Shown here one piece after another: positions 1-7,314 of a stretch of 7,314 nt of DNA. How positions within the stretch are numbered: position 1 is the stretch's first letter; the number at the start of each line of letters is the position of its first letter. Origin of the DNA: Mycobacteriaceae bacterium (GTDB lineage Bacteria > Actinomycetota > Actinomycetes > Mycobacteriales > Mycobacteriaceae); contig JAFAWC010000497.1 in the NCBI GenBank assembly GCA_019242135.1, positions 1 to 7,314 on the forward strand, written 5' to 3'. The notes under the pieces were generated by a model. It saw only the letters and a program-made list of their open reading frames with translations, was not told where the DNA came from and ran no database searches. The position numbers and the translations under genes were made by a program.

Positions 1-133
<133 letters not shown>

Positions 134-142
<9 letters not shown>

Positions 143-2631
143 ATTAATTCCACGTTGGACTGCGCCGACCGTCTCACCGGCCCGCCGCACCGCCGCGTCG
201 CGCGCGGCGCTGGCCTCGTCTTCGGTCAGCGTGCGGTCCGCGGCCCGGAACCGCAGCGCCAGCGCCAGCGACTTGTGGCCCTCGCCGACCTGCGGACCCG
301 TGTACACGTCGAAGAGCCGGATGTCCTCGAGCAGCTCGCCGGCGCCGGCGCGCAGCGCGTCGATCACCGCCTGCGCCTCGATCTCGTCGGCAACCACCAG
401 GCTGACATCCTGAAACACCGCCGGGAACGGCGACACCCGTGGCGCGGGCAGCGTCTCGGTGATCGGTATCGCGTCGAGGTTCAGTTCGACCGCGCAGGTG
501 CCCTTCGGCAGGCCGCTGCGCTCGACCACCGCGGGGTGCAGTTGTCCCGCGTGTCCGACCGGCACGCCACCCACCAGCACTTCCGCGCACCGGCCGGGGT
601 GCCACGGCAGGTACTGGGCGGCCCGCAGCGACAGCACCACGCCGCTGGCCCGCGCGACGATACGCACCACCTCGAAGGCGTCGGCTGCTTCCACCGGCCG
701 GCCCGGCCCCCACGGCCCGCGCGGTTCGCGCAGGCCCGCCATCACGGCTGCGACGTGCACCGGCTGCTCGGGAAGCGACTCGTCGAGGGTGACGATCTCC
801 TCGTCAGTCGGGCGGCGGTGCACCGGCACCGGGTCGACGGGCCGGGTGCGCGCCCGGGGCTGCACCACCTGCTCGACCGCAAACAGCGCCGCGTCAACCG
901 TGCCACGGGAAACATTGCGCCCCAGCACTTCCAACATGCCCGGCAACAACGTCGTGGCCAGCTCGGGGCGGTCGGCCTCCAGCGGGTTGAGCACTTTCAA
1001 GGTGTTTCGCCGCGGGTCGTCGGTCTCAAGGCCCCACTGCTCGAACACCCCGGGCGGCAGAAACGGCGAGGGAATCACCTCGACGAAACCCGAAGACGCC
1101 ATCGACTTGCCGATTGCGCGGCGGCGTCTCTGTCCGGCGGTGAGCCCGCGGCCCGCCGGCGCCAGCGGCAGCACCGACGGAACGAGCTCGAGGCCCTCGA
1201 GGCGCAGCACCTCCTCTACGAGATCGGCGGGCTGGGTCAGGTCGGGCCGCCAGCTCGGCGGCGTCACGGTGAGTTTCCCGTCCTGCTCGGCGACGACGGC
1301 GCCGATCTGCTGTAGCCGGCGCTGCGTGGTGCCGACGGGGTAGTCCACGCCGGCGATGCGGTCGGGCAGGTCGGCGGCGATCTCGATCGCGGGCATGGAC
1401 CAGTCGTCGCGCGGTGGGTCTCCGCGCCAGTCCGTGAGCTTGGGTTCGACCGTTCCGCGCGCGATTTCGGCCAGCAGCGCGCCGGCCCGGTCCAGAGCGG
1501 CCACCGAGATCGCGGGGTCGACCGCCCGCTCGTAGCGCCGGGCGGACTCGCTGGGCAGGTGCAGTCGGCGTTGCGTGCGCGACACCGCCGGCGGGTCCCA
1601 GACCGCGGCCTCGAGCAGCACCTCGGTGGAGTCGTCACGCATCTCGGTGGTGCCTGCGCCCATCACACCGCCGATCGCCGCCGTCGCGACGTCGTCGACG
1701 ATCAGCACATCCTGCTCGGTCAGCCGGCGCTCGATGTCGTCGAGCGTGACGACGCTCTCCCCGGGCCGGGCGAACCGCACACGCAAACCTCCGGTGATCC
1801 TTTTGAGGTCGTGCGCATGCATGGGATGGCCGAGTTCGAGCATGACGTAGTTCGTGACGTCGACCGCCGGCGAAATCGCGCGGATACCCGACAGGAGCAG
1901 CCGCCGCTGCATCCACCACGGCGTCACTGCGGCCGGATCGATCCCGGTGACCGGGCGCAGCGCGAACCGGCGCACTCGCGTCTCAGGGTCGACCGTCAGG
2001 GGCCACGCCTCGCCCTCGGCGGGCAGCGGTGCCACCTCGGCCGGGTCGGCGAAGTCCAGGTCGTAGGCGCACGCGAGCTCGCGGGCGAGTCCGCGCACCG
2101 ACAGGCAATATCCCCGGTCGGGCGTGACCGCCAGGTGGAACACCACATCGTCGAGACCAAGGACCGGCGCGGCCTTCTCGCCGGGGGACGCGGTGCCGTC
2201 AGGCAGCACGAGGATGCCTGACTGGTCGATCCCCAGACGAAGTTCGGCCGCAGAGCAGATCATCCCGTCGGACGCGCGGCCGTACGCCGCGCGGCTGGTG
2301 ATCGTGAACTCGCCAGGCAGCGTACTCCCGGGCAGCGCGACGACGACAAGTTCTCCGGCCGCGAAATTTGTTGCACCGCAGATAATCTCGCGCAACTGCG
2401 GTTCGCCGACGTCGACCTTCACGGCTCGGATCGGCTTCTTGAACCCGGTGAGCTCCTCGATGTCGGCCACTCGGCCGATCACCAGCGGTCCGGCGACGGG
2501 CCCGACCGGGATGACCTCCTCGACCTCGTGCCCGATTCGGATCAGGGTCTGTTCCAACTCATCCGCGGATACGCCCCATCCGGGTGCGCCGGCGTCGACG
2601 ACTTCGCGCAGCCAGCTGTAGGGAACCCGCA

Positions 2632-2632
<1 letters not shown>
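134..2632 (-). CDS. pheT: Phenylalanyl-tRNA synthetase beta subunit
   Basis: This 832-residue protein is a full-length bacterial PheT. With PheS it forms the cytoplasmic alpha2-beta2 enzyme that charges tRNA-Phe, and it hydrolyses mischarged Tyr-tRNA. Domains in order: N-terminal B1; the EMAPII-like OB-fold tRNA-binding domain (about 45-155) with [11 protein letters not shown] at 121-131; the B3/B4 editing domain (about 210-400) with [15 protein letters not shown] (254-268), HAHD (272-275) and IGGVMG (320-325); B5 (about 413-485) with TPPSWRPDL (457-465); the catalytic-like core (about 500-720); and the FDX-ACB anticodon-binding domain (about 731-826). The ATG start shares its A with the pheS stop (TAATG), with GGGAG four bases upstream, so translation is probably coupled to pheS. 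The last codons (Ile-Asn-Leu-Gln-stop) run into the argC promoter/operator. The HAHD motif has His where many bacteria have Phe; I recall the same in M. tuberculosis. Confidence 0.98.
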
Positions 2633-3714
<1,082 letters not shown>

Positions 3715-3734
3715 TCAAGGGGCGTCGCGCCGGG

Positions 3735-4532
3735 TCAGGTGGCGGCGACGGCGGGCGTCAGGCGAACTGGTCGAGTCGGGTTCCTGCGGGCGAACCGGGC
3801 GGCGAGCCAGTGTGCGCCGAGCGCGCCCGCCGCACCGACGATCGGCGCGAAGACCAGCCACAGCCCGGTGCTGGTCAGGACCAGGTAGCCGAACGACGCA
3901 CCGACCGCGAGCAGCGCAAGACGGGCCGGCGTCCAGCGCGCGACGGTGCCGAACCTGACCGAAAGCAGAATCCCCAGCACCAGGGCGACGAGGTGCCCCG
4001 CGTTGGTGAAGTCGGCGCCGACAATGACCCCGAGCAGGCCCACCGACAGCCACCAGCCGATCCACGCCGGCCGCCAGCGGACCGGGATGGCCGCCGTCAG
4101 CGCGCCGAGCACCGCCGCGGCGCCGTAGCTGATCCCGACGTCCGAGTCCTGCGCGACCGAGATCGGCAGCCAGCCGGCTTCGATCGCCACGGCCAGGCCG
4201 CCCGCGACGATCAGCGTCGCCCCGACGTGTCCGAGTGCGAAGGTGATGATCACCCCCCTGCTGTGCCACAGCAGCTCGGCGACCGCGAGCAGACAGACCA
4301 ATCCGGGAAGCCACACCCACATGTGCCCGTCCGCGGTGACGAACGCGCTGCCGATCAGTGTCCCGAGTCGCCCATGCCCGAGGTTGTGCAGATTGGTGCT
4401 CATGTGTCTGATCACGTGGTCCTGCACGCGCGGACCGAGCAGCAACAACGTCGTTCCGACGGCCACCAGGCTTATGGCATAGGCGACGGTCACAGGCAGC
4501 CGCAGCAGTGTCGGGAACGTCCGGGCGAGCAT
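3735..4532 (-). CDS. Rhomboid-like integral membrane protein
   Basis: This 265-residue protein has roughly seven to eight predicted membrane segments (about 13-32, 72-88, 92-118, 132-149, 158-174, 178-192, 204-221, 224-245), judged by eye from hydrophobicity. It matches by position the transmembrane protein Rv1648 of M. tuberculosis. Rhomboids are intramembrane serine proteases. Here GISYG (133-137) resembles the GxSxG serine motif, making Ser135 the candidate nucleophile, and AGH (178-180) in a later helix supplies a candidate His180. The loop before the second helix, NLHNLGHGRLGTLIGSAF (47-64), also looks like the rhomboid region before the L1 loop. No substrate is known to me. The ATG start has a strong GGAGG three bases upstream, a rather short spacing, and lies 9 bp after the cyclase stop, which implies an operon. 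The C-terminus is short, basic and cytoplasmic by the positive-inside rule. Protease activity is inferred and not shown. Confidence 0.85.
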   Translation of the reverse strand: MLARTFPTLLRLPVTVAYAISLVAVGTTLLLLGPRVQDHVIRHMSTNLHNLGHGRLGTLIGSAFVTADGHMWVWLPGLVCLLAVAELLWHSRGVIITFALGHVGATLIVAGGLAVAIEAGWLPISVAQDSDVGISYGAAAVLGALTAAIPVRWRPAWIGWWLSVGLLGVIVGADFTNAGHLVALVLGILLSVRFGTVARWTPARLALLAVGASFGYLVLTSTGLWLVFAPIVGAAGALGAHWLAARFARRNPTRPVRLTPAVAAT

Positions 4533-4535
4533 TTG

Positions 4536-4540
4536 CCTCC
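4536..4540 (-). promoter_or_regulatory. Ribosome binding site of the rhomboid-like gene
   Basis: GGAGG on the minus strand lies between the cyclase stop codon (4542-4544) and the ATG at 4530-4532, three bases before the ATG. It supports this start over others and suggests that ribosomes ending the cyclase can restart here. A GTG at 4540-4542 overlaps this site but opens a different, arginine-rich frame that lacks membrane segments. Confidence 0.65.
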
Positions 4541-4541
4541 A

Positions 4542-5456
4542 CTATTCCTTCGACGAGCCGTCGTCGGCCGTCTTGGCCGCTGCGAATTCCCTGCGAGTTT
4601 CCAGCCGGTACATCGTGATATCCGCGGGTACCCCGCTGAGGCGCTGCGTAAAAGCATGGCGCCGTAGCCGCTTAGGGTACACGCCGAGCTCGTCGAACTG
4701 CTCGGGCGTCAGGCGTTCCACCGTCGCACCCGTGACCAGCACGCCACCCTTGCCGGCGTTCTCCATGACCCGGGCGGCGATGTTCACATCGACACCGAGC
4801 CAGTCGGAGCCGATCTTCTGCGGGCGCCCGGTGTGGATGCCGACCCGCATGATCGGCCGGTATCCATCCACCTCGACATTTTGGAGTGCGTCCCGCGCGG
4901 TGAGGATAGCCGCGAGGGCGGTGACCGGGTCGGGGAAGCAGGCCATGATCCCGTCACCCATCCGCTTGACCACCTGACCGCCGACCTCGAGCAGCGGCGG
5001 TTCGACCACCTGGGCGACCCTGCGCAGCAGCTTGAGCGTCGCATCGTCACCGGCTTTCATCGCCCACGGCGAGAAATCGACCAGGTCGGTGAACACGAGC
5101 GTCACTTCGGCCTGGGCGGGCCGGCGCCCGACGCGTTCCCGTACCGCCTCCCACACCTGCAGGGCGCCGAGGCTGATCTCACGAGAGGCGGCGTCGCGGT
5201 CGCCCAGCAACCGGTCCGCTGCCCGCGCCGCCGCAGCCGGACCGCCTAACCCGCTGGCCGATAGCCGGTCCCCGAAATGCGGGTCGCCGGGCAGCGCCAT
5301 CCGGGCACGGCGAATCGCCGCGATCACCCCGGGGTTGCGGTTCGTATTGTTGAGCCAGCCCGTCGCGGCACGCTTTTGTGGCGGCTGGTCGTCATCGGCT
5401 GACTCGTCAACTTCCCCGAGGCCGCCGGGTCGCTCGCCGGACGGCTCGTCTTTCAC
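4542..5456 (-). CDS. Class III adenylate cyclase (Rv1647-like)
   Basis: This 304-residue protein should convert ATP to cAMP. A non-conserved acidic N-terminus (1-28) and a helical region (about 35-110) precede one class III cyclase domain (about 115-290). All six usual catalytic residues can be placed: metal-binding Asp124 in FTDLVDF (122-128) and Asp168 in KRMGDG (164-169), adenine-selecting Lys164 and Asp218, and transition-state Asn225 and Arg229 in DVNIAARV (223-230). The spacing Asp218-Asn225-Arg229 equals that recalled for Rv1625c (365-372-376). A single domain means it must form a homodimer. No membrane segment is seen, so it is probably cytoplasmic or membrane-associated. The M. smegmatis orthologue of Rv1647 has been reported, from memory, to contribute to cAMP in growing cells. 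The start is GTG at 5454-5456, probably leaderless. It is the first gene of a likely operon with the rhomboid-like gene. Confidence 0.94.
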   Translation of the reverse strand: MKDEPSGERPGGLGEVDESADDDQPPQKRAATGWLNNTNRNPGVIAAIRRARMALPGDPHFGDRLSASGLGGPAAAARAADRLLGDRDAASREISLGALQVWEAVRERVGRRPAQAEVTLVFTDLVDFSPWAMKAGDDATLKLLRRVAQVVEPPLLEVGGQVVKRMGDGIMACFPDPVTALAAILTARDALQNVEVDGYRPIMRVGIHTGRPQKIGSDWLGVDVNIAARVMENAGKGGVLVTGATVERLTPEQFDELGVYPKRLRRHAFTQRLSGVPADITMYRLETRREFAAAKTADDGSSKE

Positions 5457-5463
5457 GATCGCC

Positions 5464-5469
5464 AGGGTA
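5464..5469 (-). promoter_or_regulatory. Probable -10 element of a leaderless cyclase promoter
   Basis: TACCCT on the minus strand fits the mycobacterial TANNNT -10 pattern and ends 7 bp before the GTG start at 5456. No Shine-Dalgarno sequence precedes the GTG and I see no usable ATG or GTG just upstream in frame. No convincing -35 is visible. The match is weak by itself; the correct spacing to the start codon is the main support. Confidence 0.42.
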
Positions 5470-5603
5470 GAGGCCGGTTCTGATGGGGGGCAATGTCACC
5501 TCGGCCTCAGCGACCCGCGCGACTCGACGAATCACCTGGTCACGCAACTGCAGCGGCACGATCGCCGAGAGATAACAGCTTCTGATGACACGCCTCACAG
5601 TCA

Positions 5604-5632
5604 TAGACAACGTACGTTGTCAACACTATTCT
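5604..5632 (+). promoter_or_regulatory. Promoter of the MpaB-like oxygenase gene
   Basis: A -35 TAGACA (5604-5609; 5 of 6 bases of TTGACA) and a -10 TATTCT (5627-5632; fits TANNNT) are separated by exactly 17 bp. The expected start near 5638-5640 gives a short leader of about 20 bases that contains the ribosome binding site. The palindromic operator overlaps the -35 and most of the spacer. Confidence 0.62.
5606..5621. promoter_or_regulatory. Perfect 16-bp palindromic operator, TetR-type
   Basis: GACAACGTACGTTGTC is identical to its reverse complement over all 16 bases. It covers the last four bases of the -35 and twelve bases of the spacer of the oxygenase promoter, a classic repressor position. 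A palindrome of this size without a spacer suits a dimeric regulator, most often TetR-family in mycobacteria. It does not fit the KstR pattern (AAC-N2-GTT), since here the half-sites are AAC-N4-GTT. No regulator gene is in the window, so the bound protein is unknown. Confidence 0.65.
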
Positions 5633-5647
5633 CGGGACACCGGGACC

Positions 5648-5653
5648 AGGAGG
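5648..5653 (+). promoter_or_regulatory. Ribosome binding site of the MpaB-like gene
   Basis: AGGAGG, followed by AAGC and then GTG, is a near-perfect Shine-Dalgarno sequence four bases before the start codon at 5658-5660. It fixes this GTG as the start. Confidence 0.8.
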
Positions 5654-5657
5654 AAGC

Positions 5658-6689
5658 GTGAGCGCGCCATCCACGACGACCACCCCGGAGCCGCATCGGC
5701 CTCTGGGGCCCGAATCGCTGACGTGGAAGTACTTCGGTGACCTGCGGACCGGCATGATGGGCGTCTGGATCGGGGCCCTGCAGAACATGTACCCGGAGTT
5801 GGGCGCCGCCGTCGCGGAGCACTCGATCGTGCTGCGCGAGCCGCTGCAGCGGGTCGCGCGTTCGGTCTACCCGATCATGGGCGTGGTCTACGACGGCGAC
5901 CGCGCGTCGCACACCGGTGAGCAGATCCGGGGCTACCACAAGACGATAAAAGGGACCGACGGCGCCGGGCGCCGCTATCACGCGCTGCACCCCGAGACCT
6001 TTTACTGGGCGCACGCGACGTTCTTCATGCTGGTGCTCAAGACCGCCGAGTACTTCTGCGGCGGGTTGACCGAGTCCGAGAAGCGCCAGCTGTTCGACGA
6101 GCACGTGCAGTGGTACCGGATGTACGGCATGAGCATGCGGCCCGTCCCGAAAACCTGGGAGGAGTTCCAGGGGTACTGGGACCGGGTGTGCCGCGATGAG
6201 CTGGAAATCAACCAGGCGACCCTGGACATCTTCCAGATCCGCATCCCCAAACCGAAGTTCGTGCTGATGCCCACGCCGGTCTGGGACCAGATGTTCAAGC
6301 CCCTGGTTGCCGGGCAGCGTTGGATCGCCGCCGGTTTGTTCGATCCGGCGGTCCGGGAGAAGGCGGGAATGCGTTGGAGCCCGGGCGACGAGGTGCTGCT
6401 GCGGCTCTTCGGTAAGGCGGTCGAGGTGGCATTTTTGGTGGTGCCAGACGAGATCCGTCTGCATCCCCGTGCGCTGACCGCCTACAAACGCGCCGCGGGC
6501 AAGCTGCCCGCCGACGGCCCACTCGTGGAGGCACCCGCGTTCATGGCACCGCCCCCCGACCGCCGTGGGCTGCCGATGCACTACGTCCCACGCCGCAAGA
6601 CGTTGATCGAACGCGCCGGCGCTCTAGTGCACACCACGTTCTCGCTCGCGGGTCTGCGCCCGGCCGGGGGTCGCGGGCGCGCCGCTTAG
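5658..6689 (+). CDS. MpaB/DUF2236-family putative haem oxygenase
   Basis: This 343-residue protein belongs, by recognition of its pattern, to the MpaB-like/DUF2236 family (related to the catalytic domain of latex-clearing rubber oxygenase), and matches by position Rv1645c of M. tuberculosis. Members studied are haem-containing oxygenases; the substrate of this one is unknown. Visible family features are SLTWKYFGDLR (20-30), the conserved core YHALHPETFYWAHATF (107-122) with His108, His111 and His119 as candidate haem ligands or neighbours, and the helical stretches around EHVQWYRMYGMSM (148-160) and WEEFQGYWD (167-175). There is no signal peptide; the Thr/Pro-rich N-terminus (1-18) and basic C-terminus (312-343) appear flexible. 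The GTG start has a strong ribosome binding site. It is a single-gene unit, divergent from the cyclase and convergent with tsnR, whose stop codon it overlaps. The operator over its promoter suggests it is repressed until induced. Confidence 0.88.
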   Translation: MSAPSTTTTPEPHRPLGPESLTWKYFGDLRTGMMGVWIGALQNMYPELGAAVAEHSIVLREPLQRVARSVYPIMGVVYDGDRASHTGEQIRGYHKTIKGTDGAGRRYHALHPETFYWAHATFFMLVLKTAEYFCGGLTESEKRQLFDEHVQWYRMYGMSMRPVPKTWEEFQGYWDRVCRDELEINQATLDIFQIRIPKPKFVLMPTPVWDQMFKPLVAGQRWIAAGLFDPAVREKAGMRWSPGDEVLLRLFGKAVEVAFLVVPDEIRLHPRALTAYKRAAGKLPADGPLVEAPAFMAPPPDRRGLPMHYVPRRKTLIERAGALVHTTFSLAGLRPAGGRGRAA

Positions 6690-7314
6690 TCATCGGCGGA
6701 TTTACGCTGCGCGCGGGCACACAGGTACAGGCAGATGGCCGCCGCGGCCGCAACGTTGAGGCTTTCTGCGCCGCCCGGCATGGGGATCCGGACACGACGG
6801 TCGGCGAGCGCCGCGACCTCGGCCGAAAGCCCGTGTGCCTCGCCCCCGAACATCCACGCGGTCGGCGCCGAAAGCTGTGGCTCGACGTCGTCGAGGGTCA
6901 CCTCGCCGTCCACCGCTGCGGCCAGCGACTGCAGTCCGCAAGCAGATGCCGCCGCGACCGCTTGCGCAGCGGACGGTGTCACCGCCACCGGGATCGCGAA
7001 CACGCTGCCCGCCGAGGCGCGCAAGCACTTGCCGTTGTACGGGTCGACGCTCTGACCGGACAGGACCACGGCCGCCGCGCCCATCGCATGAGATAACCGG
7101 ATCAGCGTGCCGGCATTTCCCGGCTCGCCGATCGCGACACCGACGACTAACAATCGGGGCCGCGCGGCGAGGATGTCCTCGAGCGCCACCGAGACGGGCT
7201 CGCACACCGCCACCAGGCCGACCGGTGTCACTGTCTCCGACAGGGCCTTGGCCGCGCGCTCGGTCACGATGTGAACGGGTACCGCGACACCGGCGAGCAG
7301 CTGCTCGAAGCGCG
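6686..7314 (-). CDS. tsnR: SpoU/TrmH-family RNA 2'-O-methyltransferase, 3' part (partial)
   Basis: The frame is open to the right edge, so the gene starts outside the window; about 209 codons are visible and roughly 50-60 N-terminal residues of the usual 260 are missing. The GTG at 7267 is an internal codon and not the real start, because the upstream codons continue the family sequence (reading FEQLLAGVAVPVHIV). It is a SAM-dependent SPOUT methyltransferase that methylates a ribose 2'-OH in rRNA or tRNA. The three SPOUT motifs are visible: NAGTLIR (7097-7117), FGGEAHGLS (about 6824-6850) and IPMPGGAESLNV (about 6752-6787), the last two forming the knotted SAM site. It matches Rv1644 (tsnR) by position and sequence recall. 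The exact target RNA is not proven; the thiostrepton-resistance name is historical. Its TAA overlaps the oxygenase stop codon. Confidence 0.92.
   Translation of the reverse strand, partial: RFEQLLAGVAVPVHIVTERAAKALSETVTPVGLVAVCEPVSVALEDILAARPRLLVVGVAIGEPGNAGTLIRLSHAMGAAAVVLSGQSVDPYNGKCLRASAGSVFAIPVAVTPSAAQAVAAASACGLQSLAAAVDGEVTLDDVEPQLSAPTAWMFGGEAHGLSAEVAALADRRVRIPMPGGAESLNVAAAAAICLYLCARAQRKSADD

Larger units (their letters stand above)
5457..5657. other. Divergent intergenic region between cyclase and oxygenase
   Basis: These 201 bp separate the divergently transcribed cyclase and MpaB-like genes and must hold both promoters. The left part has the cyclase -10 motif. The right part has the oxygenase promoter, a perfect palindrome and a strong ribosome binding site. 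The middle (about 5470-5600) shows no recognisable gene, repeat or RNA. In M. tuberculosis a PE gene (PE17) sits at this position; nothing like it is present here. Confidence 0.8.

Noticed and set aside
3715..4542. 275-codon minus-strand frame starting at a GTG inside the rhomboid gene's ribosome binding site
   Set aside because: It overlaps the rhomboid-like gene almost completely in another frame, is arginine-rich and has no membrane segments; the rhomboid frame has the better start and clear helices.
5407..5610. 67-codon minus-strand frame upstream of and overlapping the cyclase start
   Set aside because: It begins with a weak TTG or internal ATG, lacks a clear ribosome binding site, runs about 50 bp into the cyclase in another frame and resembles nothing I recognise. 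A leader peptide is not excluded but not supported.
5606..5621. KstR-type operator
   Set aside because: The half-site spacing is AAC-N4-GTT, whereas the KstR pattern uses two bases between AAC and GTT.
5601..6581. 326-codon minus-strand frame opposite the oxygenase gene
   Set aside because: Composition is typical of a GC-bias shadow, while the plus-strand gene has a promoter, a strong ribosome binding site and family motifs.
7265..7267. GTG at 7267 as the start of the methyltransferase
   Set aside because: The frame stays open upstream to the window edge and the upstream residues continue the SpoU N-terminal domain; the protein would also be too short.

Overview
The window looks like a chromosomal core locus of a mycobacterium (Mycobacterium/Mycolicibacterium type). 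The base composition is high in GC. The gene order tsnR, MpaB-like oxygenase (opposite strand), class III cyclase, rhomboid-like membrane protein, pheS, pheT, argC matches, as I remember it, the Rv1644-Rv1652 neighbourhood of M. tuberculosis. The two PE-family genes found there, PE17 and PE_PGRS30, are absent here. Species cannot be fixed from this sequence alone.

Layout from left to right: the first 35 codons of argC (minus strand, running off the left edge); a 27-bp gap with an AT-rich promoter/operator that overlaps the end of pheT; pheT and pheS (minus strand, sharing one base at the stop/start); a rhomboid-like membrane protein and a class III adenylate cyclase (minus strand, 9 bp apart); a 201-bp divergent intergenic region; an MpaB/DUF2236-family putative haem oxygenase on the plus strand; and the 3' part of a SpoU/TrmH-family RNA methyltransferase (tsnR-like) on the minus strand, running off the right edge. 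The stop codons of these last two genes overlap.

The minus-strand genes from the cyclase to pheT are closely packed and could be transcribed together. Promoter-like -10 motifs placed 6-7 bp before the start codons of the cyclase, pheS and argC suggest that each can also start its own leaderless transcript. PheS and PheT form phenylalanyl-tRNA synthetase. The cyclase should make cAMP. The rhomboid-like protein keeps an apparent Ser/His dyad. ArgC starts the committed part of arginine synthesis, and its promoter carries what look like two overlapping ARG boxes for ArgR.

The most notable structures are regulatory: TGCA repeated three times at exact 10-bp spacing over the argC promoter and the pheT stop codon, and a perfect 16-bp palindrome lying on the -35 region of the oxygenase promoter. 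I see no mobile element, CRISPR array, RNA gene or clearly new multi-gene system. This is a conserved housekeeping neighbourhood with interesting control regions.
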